From: Eulemur rufifrons
Lineage: Eukaryota; Chordata; Mammalia; Primates; Lemuridae
Direction of reading: 5' to 3'
Assembly: GCF_041146395.1 (NCBI RefSeq)
Contig: NC_091006.1
Span: forward strand, 7,136,001 to 7,200,000
DNA: 64,000 nucleotides
The notes under the pieces were generated by a model. The model did not search any database and was not told the origin of the DNA. It saw nothing but the letters and a program-made list of their open reading frames with translations. A program made the position numbers and the translations under genes. Position 1 is the stretch's first letter. Each line of letters begins with the position of its first letter. Of this stretch, positions 1 through 14,544 are shown piece after piece.

Positions 1-514
1 AGAATGCTAGGGAGTTAGTAGGGCTAATTTAGATAAGACCAGGAAAGGCCACTCAGAGATGATGAGGTGTGGCATATCATAGGATCTGAAAGGGTGCCTT
101 GTGGTAGAAGATTGAGAACAAAGAGGACAGTACCTTGCACAGATCTTAGAGACAAACAAGTGCTTTTTGGATTTGATAATGTTTGGATTTTATTCTAAGG
201 AGAAAGAGAAACTTTTGAGAAGAGAATTAGGTACAGATTCTCAATGATCTGCATCAAAACTATCTGATGAAAATGGTTAAAAATACACATATCTAAGACT
301 TGTTCCTATAGATTTTGATTCAGTTTGTGTGATTTGGTGCCTATATTTGATTTGGAGCAGTATATGTAAGAAACTTCCCTAAATCCATCCTAAATAGGAG
401 GACCACTGATTTAACCTATTGCCCTACTCACCTATTGTACCCTTTTTAAAAGTCATATCATTTTCTGATGTCTTTTCACCTTCTTTCAAATTTCATTACA
501 ATAATTTAGAGTTC
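1..514. other. Unassigned sequence, probably intron of the plus-strand zinc-finger gene
   Basis: No coding exon, RNA gene or recognisable repeat seen. It lies upstream of the final zinc-finger exon, so it is probably intronic. Short open frames here have no protein-like features. Confidence 0.5.
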
Positions 515-877
515 TCTAAGCCAACAGCCAGCAAACTGCAGCCCATGGGCCAAATAGTTCACTGCCCGTTTTTGCATGGCTCACGAGTTTTTACATTTTT
601 AAATGGTTGGAAAATTGTTTTTACATTTTTTAATGGTTGGAAAAAATCAAAAGTAAAAGAATATTTTGTGTTATGTAAAATTTTTTTGAAATTCAAATTT
701 GAATATACATAAATAAAATGTTATAACAGCCATGCTCATTCAATTGCATATTGTCTGTGGCTGCCTTTGTGCCATAACAGCAGAGCTAAGTAATTGTGAC
801 AGAGATATATGCCTCATGAGGCCTAAAATATTTACTATCCGGTCCTTTACAGAAAAGGTTTGTTGACTCCTTCCCTA
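515..877 (+). mobile_element. Old non-autonomous hAT-like DNA transposon
   Basis: The sequence runs from 'agccagcaaactgcagccca' through the typical internal phrase 'catgctcattcaattgcata' to 'tttacagaaaaggtttgttg'. This is the mammalian dispersed element that begins near CAGGGGTCAGCAAACT and ends near AGTTTGCCGACCCCTG. Both ends are diverged. I am confident of the repeat type but not of its RepBase name. Confidence 0.6.
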
Positions 878-893
878 AACCTTTTACTTCTAA

Positions 894-3128
<2,235 letters not shown>

Positions 3129-3689
3129 AGATAATACGATGGCCTTTACAAAATGCCTTTTACAACAGCAGAGAATTCATAATTTAAGAATTTTTTTACT
3201 TCTTAGGGAACATGGGAATCCCTTTTGCCTCATGCTCATAATTGAACAAAAATGGCTTTACACGTTAATTTAAAGAATTGAAAACCTGTAGCATCACTCA
3301 ATCCTGGTTAAACTAGCAGATTGGTATTGGTGCAGTGCGTGTCAAACCATCAAGGACCTTTTCTTCTGCAAACTGTTGTTGAATATTGCTTCTATAAAAT
3401 GCAGTGGTACTGGATTACCAGAAAAATGAAATGGAAAGAAAAACAGACACACAAAAGCCCCAATTTTTTATTATTGAATTTAACTGACATAAATTAGCTC
3501 TCAATTGCTGTAAAGTTTCTAAATACTTGCTCTTGGCATTTGTATCTTAACTCATTGCAGACCAAAAGCAAACAATTTGTGGACCAGTGTCAGCACGTGG
3601 ACCACACTTTATATAGCACTGTAACAGAAAAATGATTCTGTTAATATAATGAATGTGGGAGAAACTAGAGCCATGGCACAACTTTGCTG
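3129..3689. other. Probable 3' UTR of the plus-strand zinc-finger gene
   Basis: Non-coding sequence directly after the stop codon. It keeps faint finger-like words just after the stop (for example 'cagagaattcat' at 3170), suggesting that an older, longer finger array has decayed here. The polyadenylation site is not fixed; AATAAA-type words occur at about 3806-3820 and 4400. Confidence 0.45.
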
Positions 3690-3875
3690 TAATTCTCATA
3701 ATTCCACCTCTGCCTGTGTGGTTTTTAGCAAAGCCCTTCTCTGTGCCTTGGTTTTAAAATGGTAATAATAGTAGCTTCCTAATGGTATTTTTGTGATGAA
3801 ATGCTAATAAAAAATAAAACCTTTAGAAGAGTATTTAGCACACAGCATATGCTCAATATATATTATAATTTTTAT
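3690..3875 (+). repeat. MIR SINE fragment
   Basis: It shows the MIR order: 'ctctgtgccttggttttaaaatgg', then a 'taataatag' block, then 'gtatttagcacacagcatatgctcaatat'. It is diverged and lies in the probable 3' UTR or flank of the zinc-finger gene. Confidence 0.65.
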
Positions 3876-4924
3876 CACCAATGATAACTGTGAGTAAATT
3901 CGTGTGAAAGGAAGACCTTGTGGATGTAAGGAGTTTGTAAAAAACATTATCCTTCAGTGCTTACTTAAATTTGGATAATTAAGTATAGATAAAGTCTAAG
4001 GAAATGCAGTAAACTTCCACTTCTAAAATCAGAATTCATCTCTGAAAATTAACGTGAGAAAGAATTCTCTATATTTGATGAGAGTAAAGACTACGAGAGC
4101 TTTTGAAGAATTACAGGGAGCTATAATGCTTTTTCCTTTCATAATCCAAAAAGCAGATCTGTCACAGTCTGCTTTTTCTGCCCACAATTCATTGTAAGTT
4201 AGAAACTAACAACCAAAAGACCACTGTTCATTTAGAAGAGTTAAATGGACAAAGAGTACAATGAACATTGGTATGTTCTCTCTGATTCAACAATTGTTAA
4301 TACATATTGTCATATTTGGTTTGCTTCTATATAAGATTTACATATTTTTACTGTTGTATTTGAGTACAAATTGTAGACACCATGACATGTTACCTCTCCT
4401 AATAATAAAGGCTGCCCTCTACTTAATTACCATATAGCTTCATACTTAAGGAGATTAACAATAATTCCATAATCTGTAATGTTCAGTCCATATTTTCTCA
4501 ATTATGTGAAGAATGATTGTCATGGGTCATTTTTAAAATTCAGGAACTAAAATAAATTCATGAATTGCATTTGGTTATGCATTGTTAGTTTCCTTTAAAA
4601 AAAAAAAAAAAAGAACAGCTCTACCCACACCTAACCCCTACCCCCTGGCAACTTTCTTCCAACATTGATTTTTAAGAGTTTAGGATAGTTGTAGAATGTC
4701 ACATTCTGAATTTTTGTCATCGTTTTTCCAAAGTGTTTTTAAATGTGCACCTTTATCCCCAGTATTTCCCATGAACTGGAAGTTAGGAGTAGAGAGCCAA
4801 TTAAGTGTACATTAAATATTTTGGCAAGATTACTTAATAGGGGATATTTTGTATTTCAATTTGTTACCCATTAGGTGGCATACAATGTCATATTATACCA
4901 CTATGTTATCCAACATTCATTGAC
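3876..4924. other. AT-rich intergenic sequence, nothing assigned
   Basis: No coding or RNA gene seen. A 17-A run lies near 4596-4612. The stretch after it ('cccacacctaacccctaccc') resembles old LINE-derived sequence but I cannot place it. Confidence 0.4.
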
Positions 4925-5461
4925 TTGGTGTAGCAGAATATGCTTTCCAGAGATGGCCATACCAATATATCCCATTCTACACGTTCACCTTGCAATGTAA
5001 TATTGACCCTCCCTCATCAAGATGTAAGGATCATGGTCCTTCCTTTTGAATCTGGACAGATAGGCCTGTGTTTATGCCAGGAGTGACACTGTGATTTTCA
5101 AGACTGAGTCACAAAAGGCAACACAGCTTCTGCCTGATCCACTTGGGATGCTTACCCTTGAAGCCCAGCCACCGTGCTATGAAGATGTCAAGTAACCACA
5201 CAGAAAAGCTAAGTAAAGGTGTCCTGACTACAGCCCTAGTTTAGTTCCTAGGTAACAGCCAGCTTCAAGCACTGGGGGTGTGAGTGTGTGAGCATTCAGA
5301 TGATTCTAACCCTTAGCCTCAGAGCATCCCAGCTGGTGCCAAGTGGAGCAGAGACAAGCCTTCCCTCATGAGCCTGCCCAAATTGCAGATTCACGAGTAA
5401 AACAGTCTTTAAGCCACTAAATTTGGGAGAAGTTTGTTACACAGCAATAGACAACTGAAAT
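4925..5461 (+). mobile_element. MLT1-type ERVL-MaLR solitary LTR
   Basis: It contains MLT1 landmarks in order: 'cacaaaaggcaacacagctt', 'tcagatgattctaaccctta', 'gtggagcagagacaagcc' and the end 'cagcaatagacaactgaaat'. It is diverged and non-coding, with no internal retroviral sequence attached. Confidence 0.8.
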
Positions 5462-5479
5462 ACTTGATTCATATGGTAA

Positions 5480-5897
<418 letters not shown>

Positions 5898-5913
<16 letters not shown>

Positions 5914-5918
5914 TATAT
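5898..5918. repeat. (TA)n microsatellite at an Alu tail
   Basis: A run of TA dinucleotides directly follows the Alu poly(A) and runs into the 3' target duplication. It is probably seeded by the A tail or the TA-rich target. Confidence 0.85.
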
Positions 5919-6118
5919 CATTGTACAAGTCATTTACTAATAGATTGTATCATTACCCAACATTTGCAAATTAATTTTCTATATGACAATAATTAAGTAT
6001 AACAAAAAGCAGAGTATTTTGGGACATAAAATAAAGTAAAATACTGTTGATGTCTCAGTGGATTATTCCCCCAAGGTGCCAGTTCCTTAACCCAACATAG
6101 CTGCAAGAATGTCTCTGG

Positions 6119-6451
6119 GGCCGGGCACGGTGACTCACGCCTGTAATCCTAGCACTTGGGAGGCCGAGGTGGGCGGATCGTTTGAGCTCAGGAGTTCAAG
6201 ACCAGCCTGAGCAAGAGCGAGACCCCGTCTCTACTAAAAAAATAGAAAGAAATTATCTGGACAACTAAAAATATATAGAAAAAATTAGCCAGGCATGGTG
6301 GCGCATGCCTATAGTCCCAGCTACTCGGGAGGCTGAGGCTGGATTGCTTGAGCCCAGGAGTTTGAGGTTGCTGTGAGCTAGGCTGACGCCACGGCACTCT
6401 AGCCCAGGCAACAGAGTGAGACTCTATCTCAGGAAAAAAAAAAAAAAAAAG
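6119..6451 (+). mobile_element. Alu (strepsirrhine type)
   Basis: Dimeric Alu with the lemur-type linker and an A tail. An imperfect duplication of aagaatgtctctggg precedes it (about 6105-6118) and follows it (about 6449-6463). Confidence 0.92.
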
Positions 6452-6463
6452 AATGTTTCTGGG

Positions 6464-7180
<717 letters not shown>

Positions 7181-7329
7181 TGGCCCAGCTTTTAAAAGAT
7201 GAACATACTACAATGTATTTAAACCTCATTTATGAGTATTTATTTTAATAAATTTTCACTATTTCAAATATACTTCAATGAATTTCCTTGTCTGTGATCA
7301 CTGCTTTGCATAAACTGGAATGTCTGTAA

Positions 7330-9095
7330 TTGTATATACATGTAAGTGCATTTGCTCATACATTATATACTCTTTCAGCTATGTTTGATATTGCTAAATT
7401 AATCATAGGTTATATATACTTTCACTCTACTAGATATTGCCAAATTGTTCTCTTAGACTCCTGTTAAATGATAAATTGAATGTCCCTATAGCCTCACTTT
7501 AGGTATGTCTTCATATATATGTATATTTCTAAATTTTCAGTTGAGCATTTTCCGAACATTTCTTGGCCAATAATCATTCCTTTACTTTGACTCCTATTCT
7601 TGGCTTTTCCCAATATTTTTGTTCTGTTTTTTTTTTAATTGACTTGAATGTCATTCTGGATACATTGTTTACTATATTGATATGACTTTTACCCCTTAAA
7701 TTGAATATAGTCTGAATGTTCATTCTATTTTATGAGACACTTTTAAGATTTATACATTATCATTCATGTAACCTGCAAATAGAATTTTATTTTCCAATAT
7801 TTATATTAATTACTTTGTTTACTTTTCTTACTGCAATAGCTAGAATCTTCAAAACATAGTTGGATATTATGGTGATAGCAGGTATCTTTTTCTTCAAATT
7901 TAATGGAAAATTTCCCAAAATTTAGTCACTTATTATGTTCACTCTTCATTTGGCAATAAATTCTCTTTGCTGACTTTAAATGTCCTTCAATATATGTGGG
8001 GAAGAGGGAGGATGTCTACTTTGGTAGTGACTGTTAACCTATTGGTAGTGACTACTAAATTTTGTCCAAAGCCATGTTGTTACCTGTTGTTTTGTTTTTC
8101 TCCTTAAATTTACTGATGTATTGGTTTGTACTTATTTCTTTGATTTTAAACATTTCTTATACTGTAATTTTGATTTTTGTCATATTCCTATAGTCCACTT
8201 GGTGATATTTTAATTAGAATTTTTCTACCTATAATCATATGAGGCAGTATTATGGTCTCTTCTTACTTTTATTGATTAGATTTTAGAATTGTAGCATTCT
8301 TTAAAAACTAGAAACAACTTGTCTTTAAAATATTTGAATTTTTACATGTTGACATATTTTATGACCTTGCTAAATTCACTTAGTTCTAGAAAGGTTTATT
8401 TTTTATAGATTACTTAGAATTTTCTATAAATACAATCAGGACATTTGAGAAGACAGTTCCTTTTAAATTTTTCTTTCCTTTATTTTCCTTACTGCACAGG
8501 CTAGGACATCCTGTAGTGTTAAATAAAAGCTTGAGAGCAAACAGCCTTATCTTTAGTTTAACTTTAGTGAAAAGGCAGCCAATATTTTATCATAAACTTT
8601 TGTTTATTTTCCATAGATATTCTTGATCGGATTGGGAAATTTTTGTTTTACTAACTTACTGAGTTTTATCATGAGTGGTATTGAATTTTGTCCATTGTAA
8701 TAACTATCGGCATGATCTTTTGGTTTCTCTCCTTCTTTAATACGGTGAATTACTTTGATTAATTTTAGAATGCCACACCAGTCTCACATTACTGGGGTAT
8801 GCCCCCACTTGGTCATGATGTATTATCCTTTATACATATTGCAAAATTCCATTTGCTCCTTATTTGGGGGGAGATTTTTTGATACTGGTACATAATTTTT
8901 CCTTATATTTTTCTCAGGTTTTAGTATGTGTTGATGACATGAAATGAGATGGGAAATGTTTCTTCTTTCTCTGTTTTCTGAAAGAGATATTGTAAGATTT
9001 ATATTTGCTTCTTAAATCTTGGTCAAATTGCCATTGAAGCCATCTAAGCATGGGGATTTCTTTGTGGGAACGATTTTTAATGGTAGTTTCAAGGA
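7330..9095 (-). mobile_element. Old LINE-1 ORF2 fragment, inverted part
   Basis: Read on the minus strand, 9095 to about 8330 follows the L1 ORF2 reverse-transcriptase region: 'catcatgaccaagtgggggc', a loop equivalent to 'acaaaattcaataccac', then 'tttagcaaggtcataaaata'. The sequence below about 8330 is also L1-like in the same direction but more diverged and not clearly collinear. Many stops; not coding. Confidence 0.65.
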
Positions 9096-10125
9096 AAATG
9101 TACCAAAAAAATGAATTTTTATATCACAGCAAACAACTAAAAATGAAATAAAAAGAGAAAAGTTCCACTTATAAAGAACATAAAATACTTAAGAATATAT
9201 TTAACAAAACACATGCAAGACTATTACCCATAAACTACACAGTTTTGTTGAAAGAAGCTAGAGAAGGCCTAAATAAATGGGAACATATACCATAATCATG
9301 GATGGATGATAAAACTCAAAGTTTAGATGTCAGTTCTCAAATTGATGTAAGGATTCAGTGGAATCCAATCAAAATCCCAACAGGCATTTTTGTAGAAATT
9401 TATAAGTTGATTGTAAAATATATGTGGAAACGTAAAGGACTTAGAATAGCTAAGACAATATTTTAAAAGAAGGAAGCTGAGAATTGACACTGCCTGAACT
9501 CAAGATTCACTATGAAGCTGGAACAATCAAGACAATGCAGTATTGGTATAACGAACAAGTAGATAAATGCAACAAAATAAATTATCAAGAAGTAGACCTA
9601 CACTTATACAGACATAGGATGTTCCTTAAAAAACTCCAAAGTAGTTCAATGGGGGAAAGGAAAGTTCTTTCAACATGTGGTGCTGGAACTGGATAAACCT
9701 GGCAGAGAAATTTATCTTCAATCTATACCTTACACCATACACAAAAAAATTTGAGGTGGATCATAGATATAAGTAAAAACTACAAGTATAAAGCTTATAG
9801 AATAAAATATGATAATATGTGTGACCATGGAGGAGACAGAAAGCTCTAACCTATAGAAAATTTTAAAAATTAACTTTGATAAAACTAAAAACTTCTCATC
9901 AAAAGATACCATTAGGAAAATGAAAATCAAGTCAGACAGGAATAAAATATTCACAATACCTATATCCAAAAAAAGGATATCTAGCATACACAAAGAATTC
10001 AAACAATAGGATATAAGTAAAAGCAAAAAAAAAAAAAATGGGAAAAAGATCGAAAGAGACACTCTACAAAAGAAGATACACCAATATCCAATAAGCATAC
10101 AAAAAGTCCACCTGATTGTTTTGGC
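9096..10125 (+). mobile_element. Old LINE-1 ORF2 fragment, forward part
   Basis: It follows the L1 ORF2 C-terminal half: 'catgcaagactattaccca', 'gaaggcctaaataaatggga', 'ttcagtggaatccaatcaaa', then 'tggtgctggaactggataaa'. It directly abuts the inverted fragment and appears to continue the same element. Confidence 0.8.
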
Positions 10126-10149
10126 CATATTACCTTGGGTGAGGTATGA

Positions 10150-10358
10150 TGAGGCAGGTGCAGGCTTTTTTTAACAACCAGCTCTGAGAACAGAGCGAAA
10201 ACTCACCCCACCACCACCTAGGGAAGGCATTAATCTATTCATGAAGGATCTGCCCCCATAACACAAAACCTCCCATTGGGCTCCACCTCCAACACTGGGG
10301 TCAAATTTCAACATGAGATTTGGAGGGGACAAATACCCAAACTATAGTAGAATATCAC
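10150..10358 (-). mobile_element. MST/THE1-class MaLR LTR fragment
   Basis: On the minus strand it reads with MST landmarks 'ccaaatctcatgttgaaatt' and 'aatgggaggttttgtgttat', then 'gggggcagatcc'. The 3' part is missing. Non-coding. Confidence 0.65.
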
Positions 10359-10970
10359 TTTTGCACCATGATAAAATTGAAAACTCCTAAGTCAAACAAT
10401 TGTTAAGTCAGGGACCATCTGTATAGTACTTCATTGGAAAAAGTAAAGTATGTTCAAAATCATGTTCATATTGATACTCAAAAGATATAATTATACTTCT
10501 AGTATATCATACTCAAAAGATAAATGCCTATAAATTTTACAAAGAGATTGTAATTAAGAATAAATGTTTAATTTACTGTTGATAATAGTTAGGAGCTTTT
10601 TATATGTATTTTTCCCACCAACTTTATGTTTGATTAAAGCGTACCATTATCTATTTGTATTCATCCATAAAAGCAGGATGGAATAAATATAGGGAAATTT
10701 GAGTAAGCCAGATACTCCTGGAACAGATAATATAACAGGAATGAGAAAAATATATCCATACTAGTAGTGGCTAATCATAACTCATATTAGCCAGGTAAAA
10801 TGGGTTCCAAATAAAAATCCATGCTTAGGAATGGAGATGATACTCAAAAACCAAATAAATGGAGTATTCAATACCACTTCAAAATAATAAAATACCCAAA
10901 TGTCCTAAAGACTAAGAACACATACTTAATCTTCTTGTCCTTAGGAGATGAAATTTATAAAATTGTTTTT
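10359..10970. other. Unassigned AT-rich sequence
   Basis: No gene or confident repeat seen. Confidence 0.4.
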
Positions 10971-11310
10971 TGTTTTTTTTTTTTTTTTGTTGTTGAGACA
11001 GAGTCTCACTTTGTTGCCCAGGCTAGAGTGAGTGCCGTGGCGTCAGCTTAGCTCACAGCAACCTCAAACTCCTGGGCTTAAGCGATCCTACTGCCTCAGC
11101 CTCCCGAGTAGCTGGGACTACAGGCATGCGCCACTATGCCCGGCTAATTTTTTCTATATAGATTTTTAGGTGTCCATATAATGTCTTTCTATTTTTTTAG
11201 TAGAGACGGGGTCTCGCTCAGGCTGGTCTCGAACTCCTGACCTTGAGCAATCCACCCGCCTCGGCCTCCCAGAGTGCTAGGATTACAGGCGTGAGCCACC
11301 GCGCCCGGCC
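10971..11310 (-). mobile_element. Alu (strepsirrhine type), reverse orientation
   Basis: Poly(T), then 'gttgttgagacagagtctc', ending '...gcgcccggcc'. The target duplication ataaaattgttttt occurs at 10957-10970 and 11311-11324. Confidence 0.95.
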
Positions 11311-11324
11311 ATAAAATTGTTTTT

Positions 11325-12148
11325 AAAACTTATTACTCTAATAAAATATTAAGCAATAGATAAATACATAATAAATGTAACAGATCAGTTAAATATATAA
11401 CAGACAAGTTAAATACTGCTGACCAAGCACAACTTAAGGGGATTATATACTTAAATGTATACAAAAAGAAACGTGATTTAACTGACCCATACCATTCTAG
11501 TAAATCTTTGTTACTAAAAATTTAAAGAGCTTAACAACCATTACTCACGGTCACCTTGACATCATAATCTGATTCAAGGTCCTCTAACTTTCTGTTCTTT
11601 GATTGTATGTCTTTCTTTTGGGACAGGTAAAACTATTAACAGCATAATAAAGACCAAACTGTCCAATTACTAAAACCCTGAAAAGGCAATAATGTGAAGG
11701 GATAAGAATAATATGAATAAGCATATGAACAAAGAAAAACAGGAACTAAAATTGAGAAAATTATTTTTGTAAATGGATTTAATGTTTACTGATCTTGTAA
11801 GCAAGAAAATACTCTATGGATGCCTTTTCTACTTTTAAAACTATTAGGTGATTTAAAGAATTTTAATCTTGTAATTCAAATCTTGTAATTTTTAGCAAAT
11901 ATTTTAAACTGCTTAAGTTTGCAAAGGATCTCTGACTTCCCAACATAGCATTGCCAAGATTGTATTTTGGAAGGCCATCAGGCTTGCTCTTTTATGACAA
12001 TCCTTGACGAGACTATCAGGTGTGCAATGACCCTTAAAGGAATTATGCTGAGTGGATACCCAGGGAATTGGTTGACTCCAAAGATGAAGGTCAAAGAGAA
12101 CAAATTGACACAGAACAGATTAAACTAGAAATAAAAAATGGAACATGA
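11325..12148. other. Unassigned AT-rich sequence
   Basis: No gene or confident repeat seen. Confidence 0.4.
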
Positions 12149-12490
12149 GGCCGGGCGCGGTGGCTCACGCCTGTAATCCTAGCACTCTGGGAGGCCGAGG
12201 CGGGTGGATTGCTCGAGGTCAGGAGTTCGAGACCAGCCTGAGCAAGAGCGAGACCCCGTCTCTACTAAAAATAGAAAGACATTATATGGACAACTAAAAA
12301 ATCTATACAGAAAAAATTAGCCAGGCATAATGGCGCATGCCTGTAGTCCCAGCTACTCGGGAGGCTGAGGCAGTAGGATCGCTTAAGCCCAGGAGTTTGA
12401 GGTTGCTGTGAGCTAGGCTGACGCCACGGCACTCACTCTAGCCCGGGCAACAGAGTGAGACTCTGTCTCAACAACAACAACAAAAAAAAA
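12149..12490 (+). mobile_element. Alu (strepsirrhine type)
   Basis: Full-length dimer with a (CAA)n-interrupted A tail. The duplication aaaaaatggaacatgag brackets the element. Confidence 0.95.
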
Positions 12491-12501
12491 ATGGAACATG
12501 A

Positions 12502-13602
12502 GATTCAAAAGCCAAGTTTTATGTAATCTTGTTTTATAAGATCACTGCAACATCAAAACCTGAAAAATTCTTAGAAAATTGTAACTTTCCTTATGATTAC
12601 AGATGCAATGAAATGTTAATAAATAGAGTTAAGCATTGATTCAAAAGAATAATGCTCTGACCCGGGTATATTCAGGAATGGAGGAACTCTATCAATATAA
12701 ACTATCACTCTATGGATTTTTAAATACACTGAAATAAAATCACACATAATTATTCTTAATCTTAAAAAAATCTAATCTCTTGTACTCTCTAGCTCGTGAT
12801 GCCACAGTGGTGTCATATTTATTTTTCCTTAATCAGAAATACCAAAATCTAATTTTTAAGAAAATTGATGAAATCTATTTGTTTTCTATTACTATTCATT
12901 TTTGCTAATTCCTTACATTGGCTTAGAGTTTATTCTGTTTGTTGTATAGCTTGATTTGAAGGGTTAAATTTTTTTTCAAAATTTACCAACAGTTAATGTG
13001 CCAGAGATATATAAAATGCTGAACAAAAACAAAACAAGGTTCCAGTCAAAAAAATTTTGGCTTCCTACATATACTGAAAGGTACTAATTTTGCAATGTGT
13101 ACAGCTTCAGCTACATCACACAAATTGAATTATGTTGACACCTTAATGTCATTCATTTCTGGATAGTCTATTTAATTTTTATTTTCTATTTGATCCAGGG
13201 CTTAAATACACATGATTATGAATTTCCAGAGAGGTAACAAAGTCTCTCCACACAGATTATTTACCCACTATAAACTAGATCTTTACAATGGAGATATGGC
13301 AGCCATCATCTTACCCAAATGATTGATCTTAGTTTCACTAATGTGGTGACCTGTACTTAAATCTTTGCTGCCAATGCAATATGACATACAAACAACCTAC
13401 AAAGTTTCTTTCCCCAAAATGTTTAATCTGGACTAACGGAGTCTCTAGACTTAACTTCCGTTGTGCACAAAATACAACAGATAGAGCAAGGCTAAGTGGC
13501 ACTATAAACAAAGAAATCTAAACACATGGAAGACAACTTTCCTGGGCTATTGAAAAGTCAATGTCATTAAAAAAAAAGATGAAGAGAAACGTTTTAGACC
13601 AG
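12502..13602. other. Unassigned sequence
   Basis: No gene, RNA or confident repeat seen. Confidence 0.4.
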
Positions 13603-13760
13603 TGGTTCTCTAAATATAGATGCTATCAGAATCACCTGGAGAACTAATAAAAAAACACAGAGGCTGAGGCTCATAGGCTAGGGCCTGGACTTCTGTATTT
13701 TTACCAAGTTCTACAAGTCATTCTGATACCCACAAAAATTTGTTCCAGACTACAAGAGAC
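13603..13760 (+). mobile_element. MER5A-like hAT-Charlie DNA transposon
   Basis: Starts 'ccagtggttctctaaatata' and continues 'atcagaatcacctggagaac', matching the MER5A left end. The right end is decayed. Confidence 0.7.
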
Positions 13761-14396
13761 TAAAGACATACCCAAATGTAATGTAGAGTCTGAAATGGGT
13801 TCTCCTTAGAAAGTAAATAGCTGTTAAGGACTTTTTAGGGGCCAATCAAGAAATCTGAATATGTAATATATATTATAGAATTATGAGTAATTTCCTTAGG
13901 GGTAATTATGGTACTGTAGCCATATATGATATGGTCTTTATTTCTTTATGAGAAATATACTGCTGTAATAAGGGGTAAAGTGGCAATGTCTAAAACTTAT
14001 TCTCAATGGTACAACAAAAATAAAACAAACATAGCAAATTGTTAACTATTTTGAATCTAGGCAGGGTCCATGGGTTTATATTTTACTATTCTTTCAACAT
14101 ACACAATGTTTATTAAGTTCAGTGTCTTTTATGGGCATGGTTTGTGGTGCCCCAAACGATTACAACAGTACCATCAAAGATCACAGATCACCATAATAGA
14201 TGTAATAATGAAAAAGTTGAAATATTTTGAAAATTACCAAAATGTGACATAGTGATATGAAGAGGCCACATGCTGTTGGAAAAACAATGCTGATAAACTT
14301 GTTTGCTGCAGGATTGCTACACACCTTCAATTTGTATAAAATGCAGTCTCTGCAATGTGCAATTAATCAAGGTATACCAGCATCTAGTAAAATATT
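13761..14396. other. 3' flank of the minus-strand zinc-finger gene
   Basis: Non-coding. It probably contains the 3' UTR. Candidate minus-strand AATAAA signals (TTTATT on the plus strand) occur near 13938 and 14108. Confidence 0.4.
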
Positions 14397-14544
14397 TCAT
14401 GGGGAATAAATTGCGAAGATGACAGCTACCCTATATTCCTCATATTCAAAGACTTTCTCACCAGAATGTCTTCTCTGAACTCTAAGGTGTTTAGTGTGAC
14501 TGTGACTATAAAACGTTCCACATTTCTTGTACTCAAAGGGTTTC
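14397..14544 (-). pseudogene. Decayed C-terminal finger remnant beyond a frameshift
   Basis: In a different frame from the main exon, this stretch still reads as zinc-finger sequence with [13 protein letters not shown] and HSGEKVFEYEE linkers, ending at a stop at 14397. Each remaining finger has lost key ligands (Cys to Tyr at first positions, His to Gln). It appears to be the former end of the minus-strand protein, cut off when one base was gained in the T run at 14607-14610. Confidence 0.7.
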
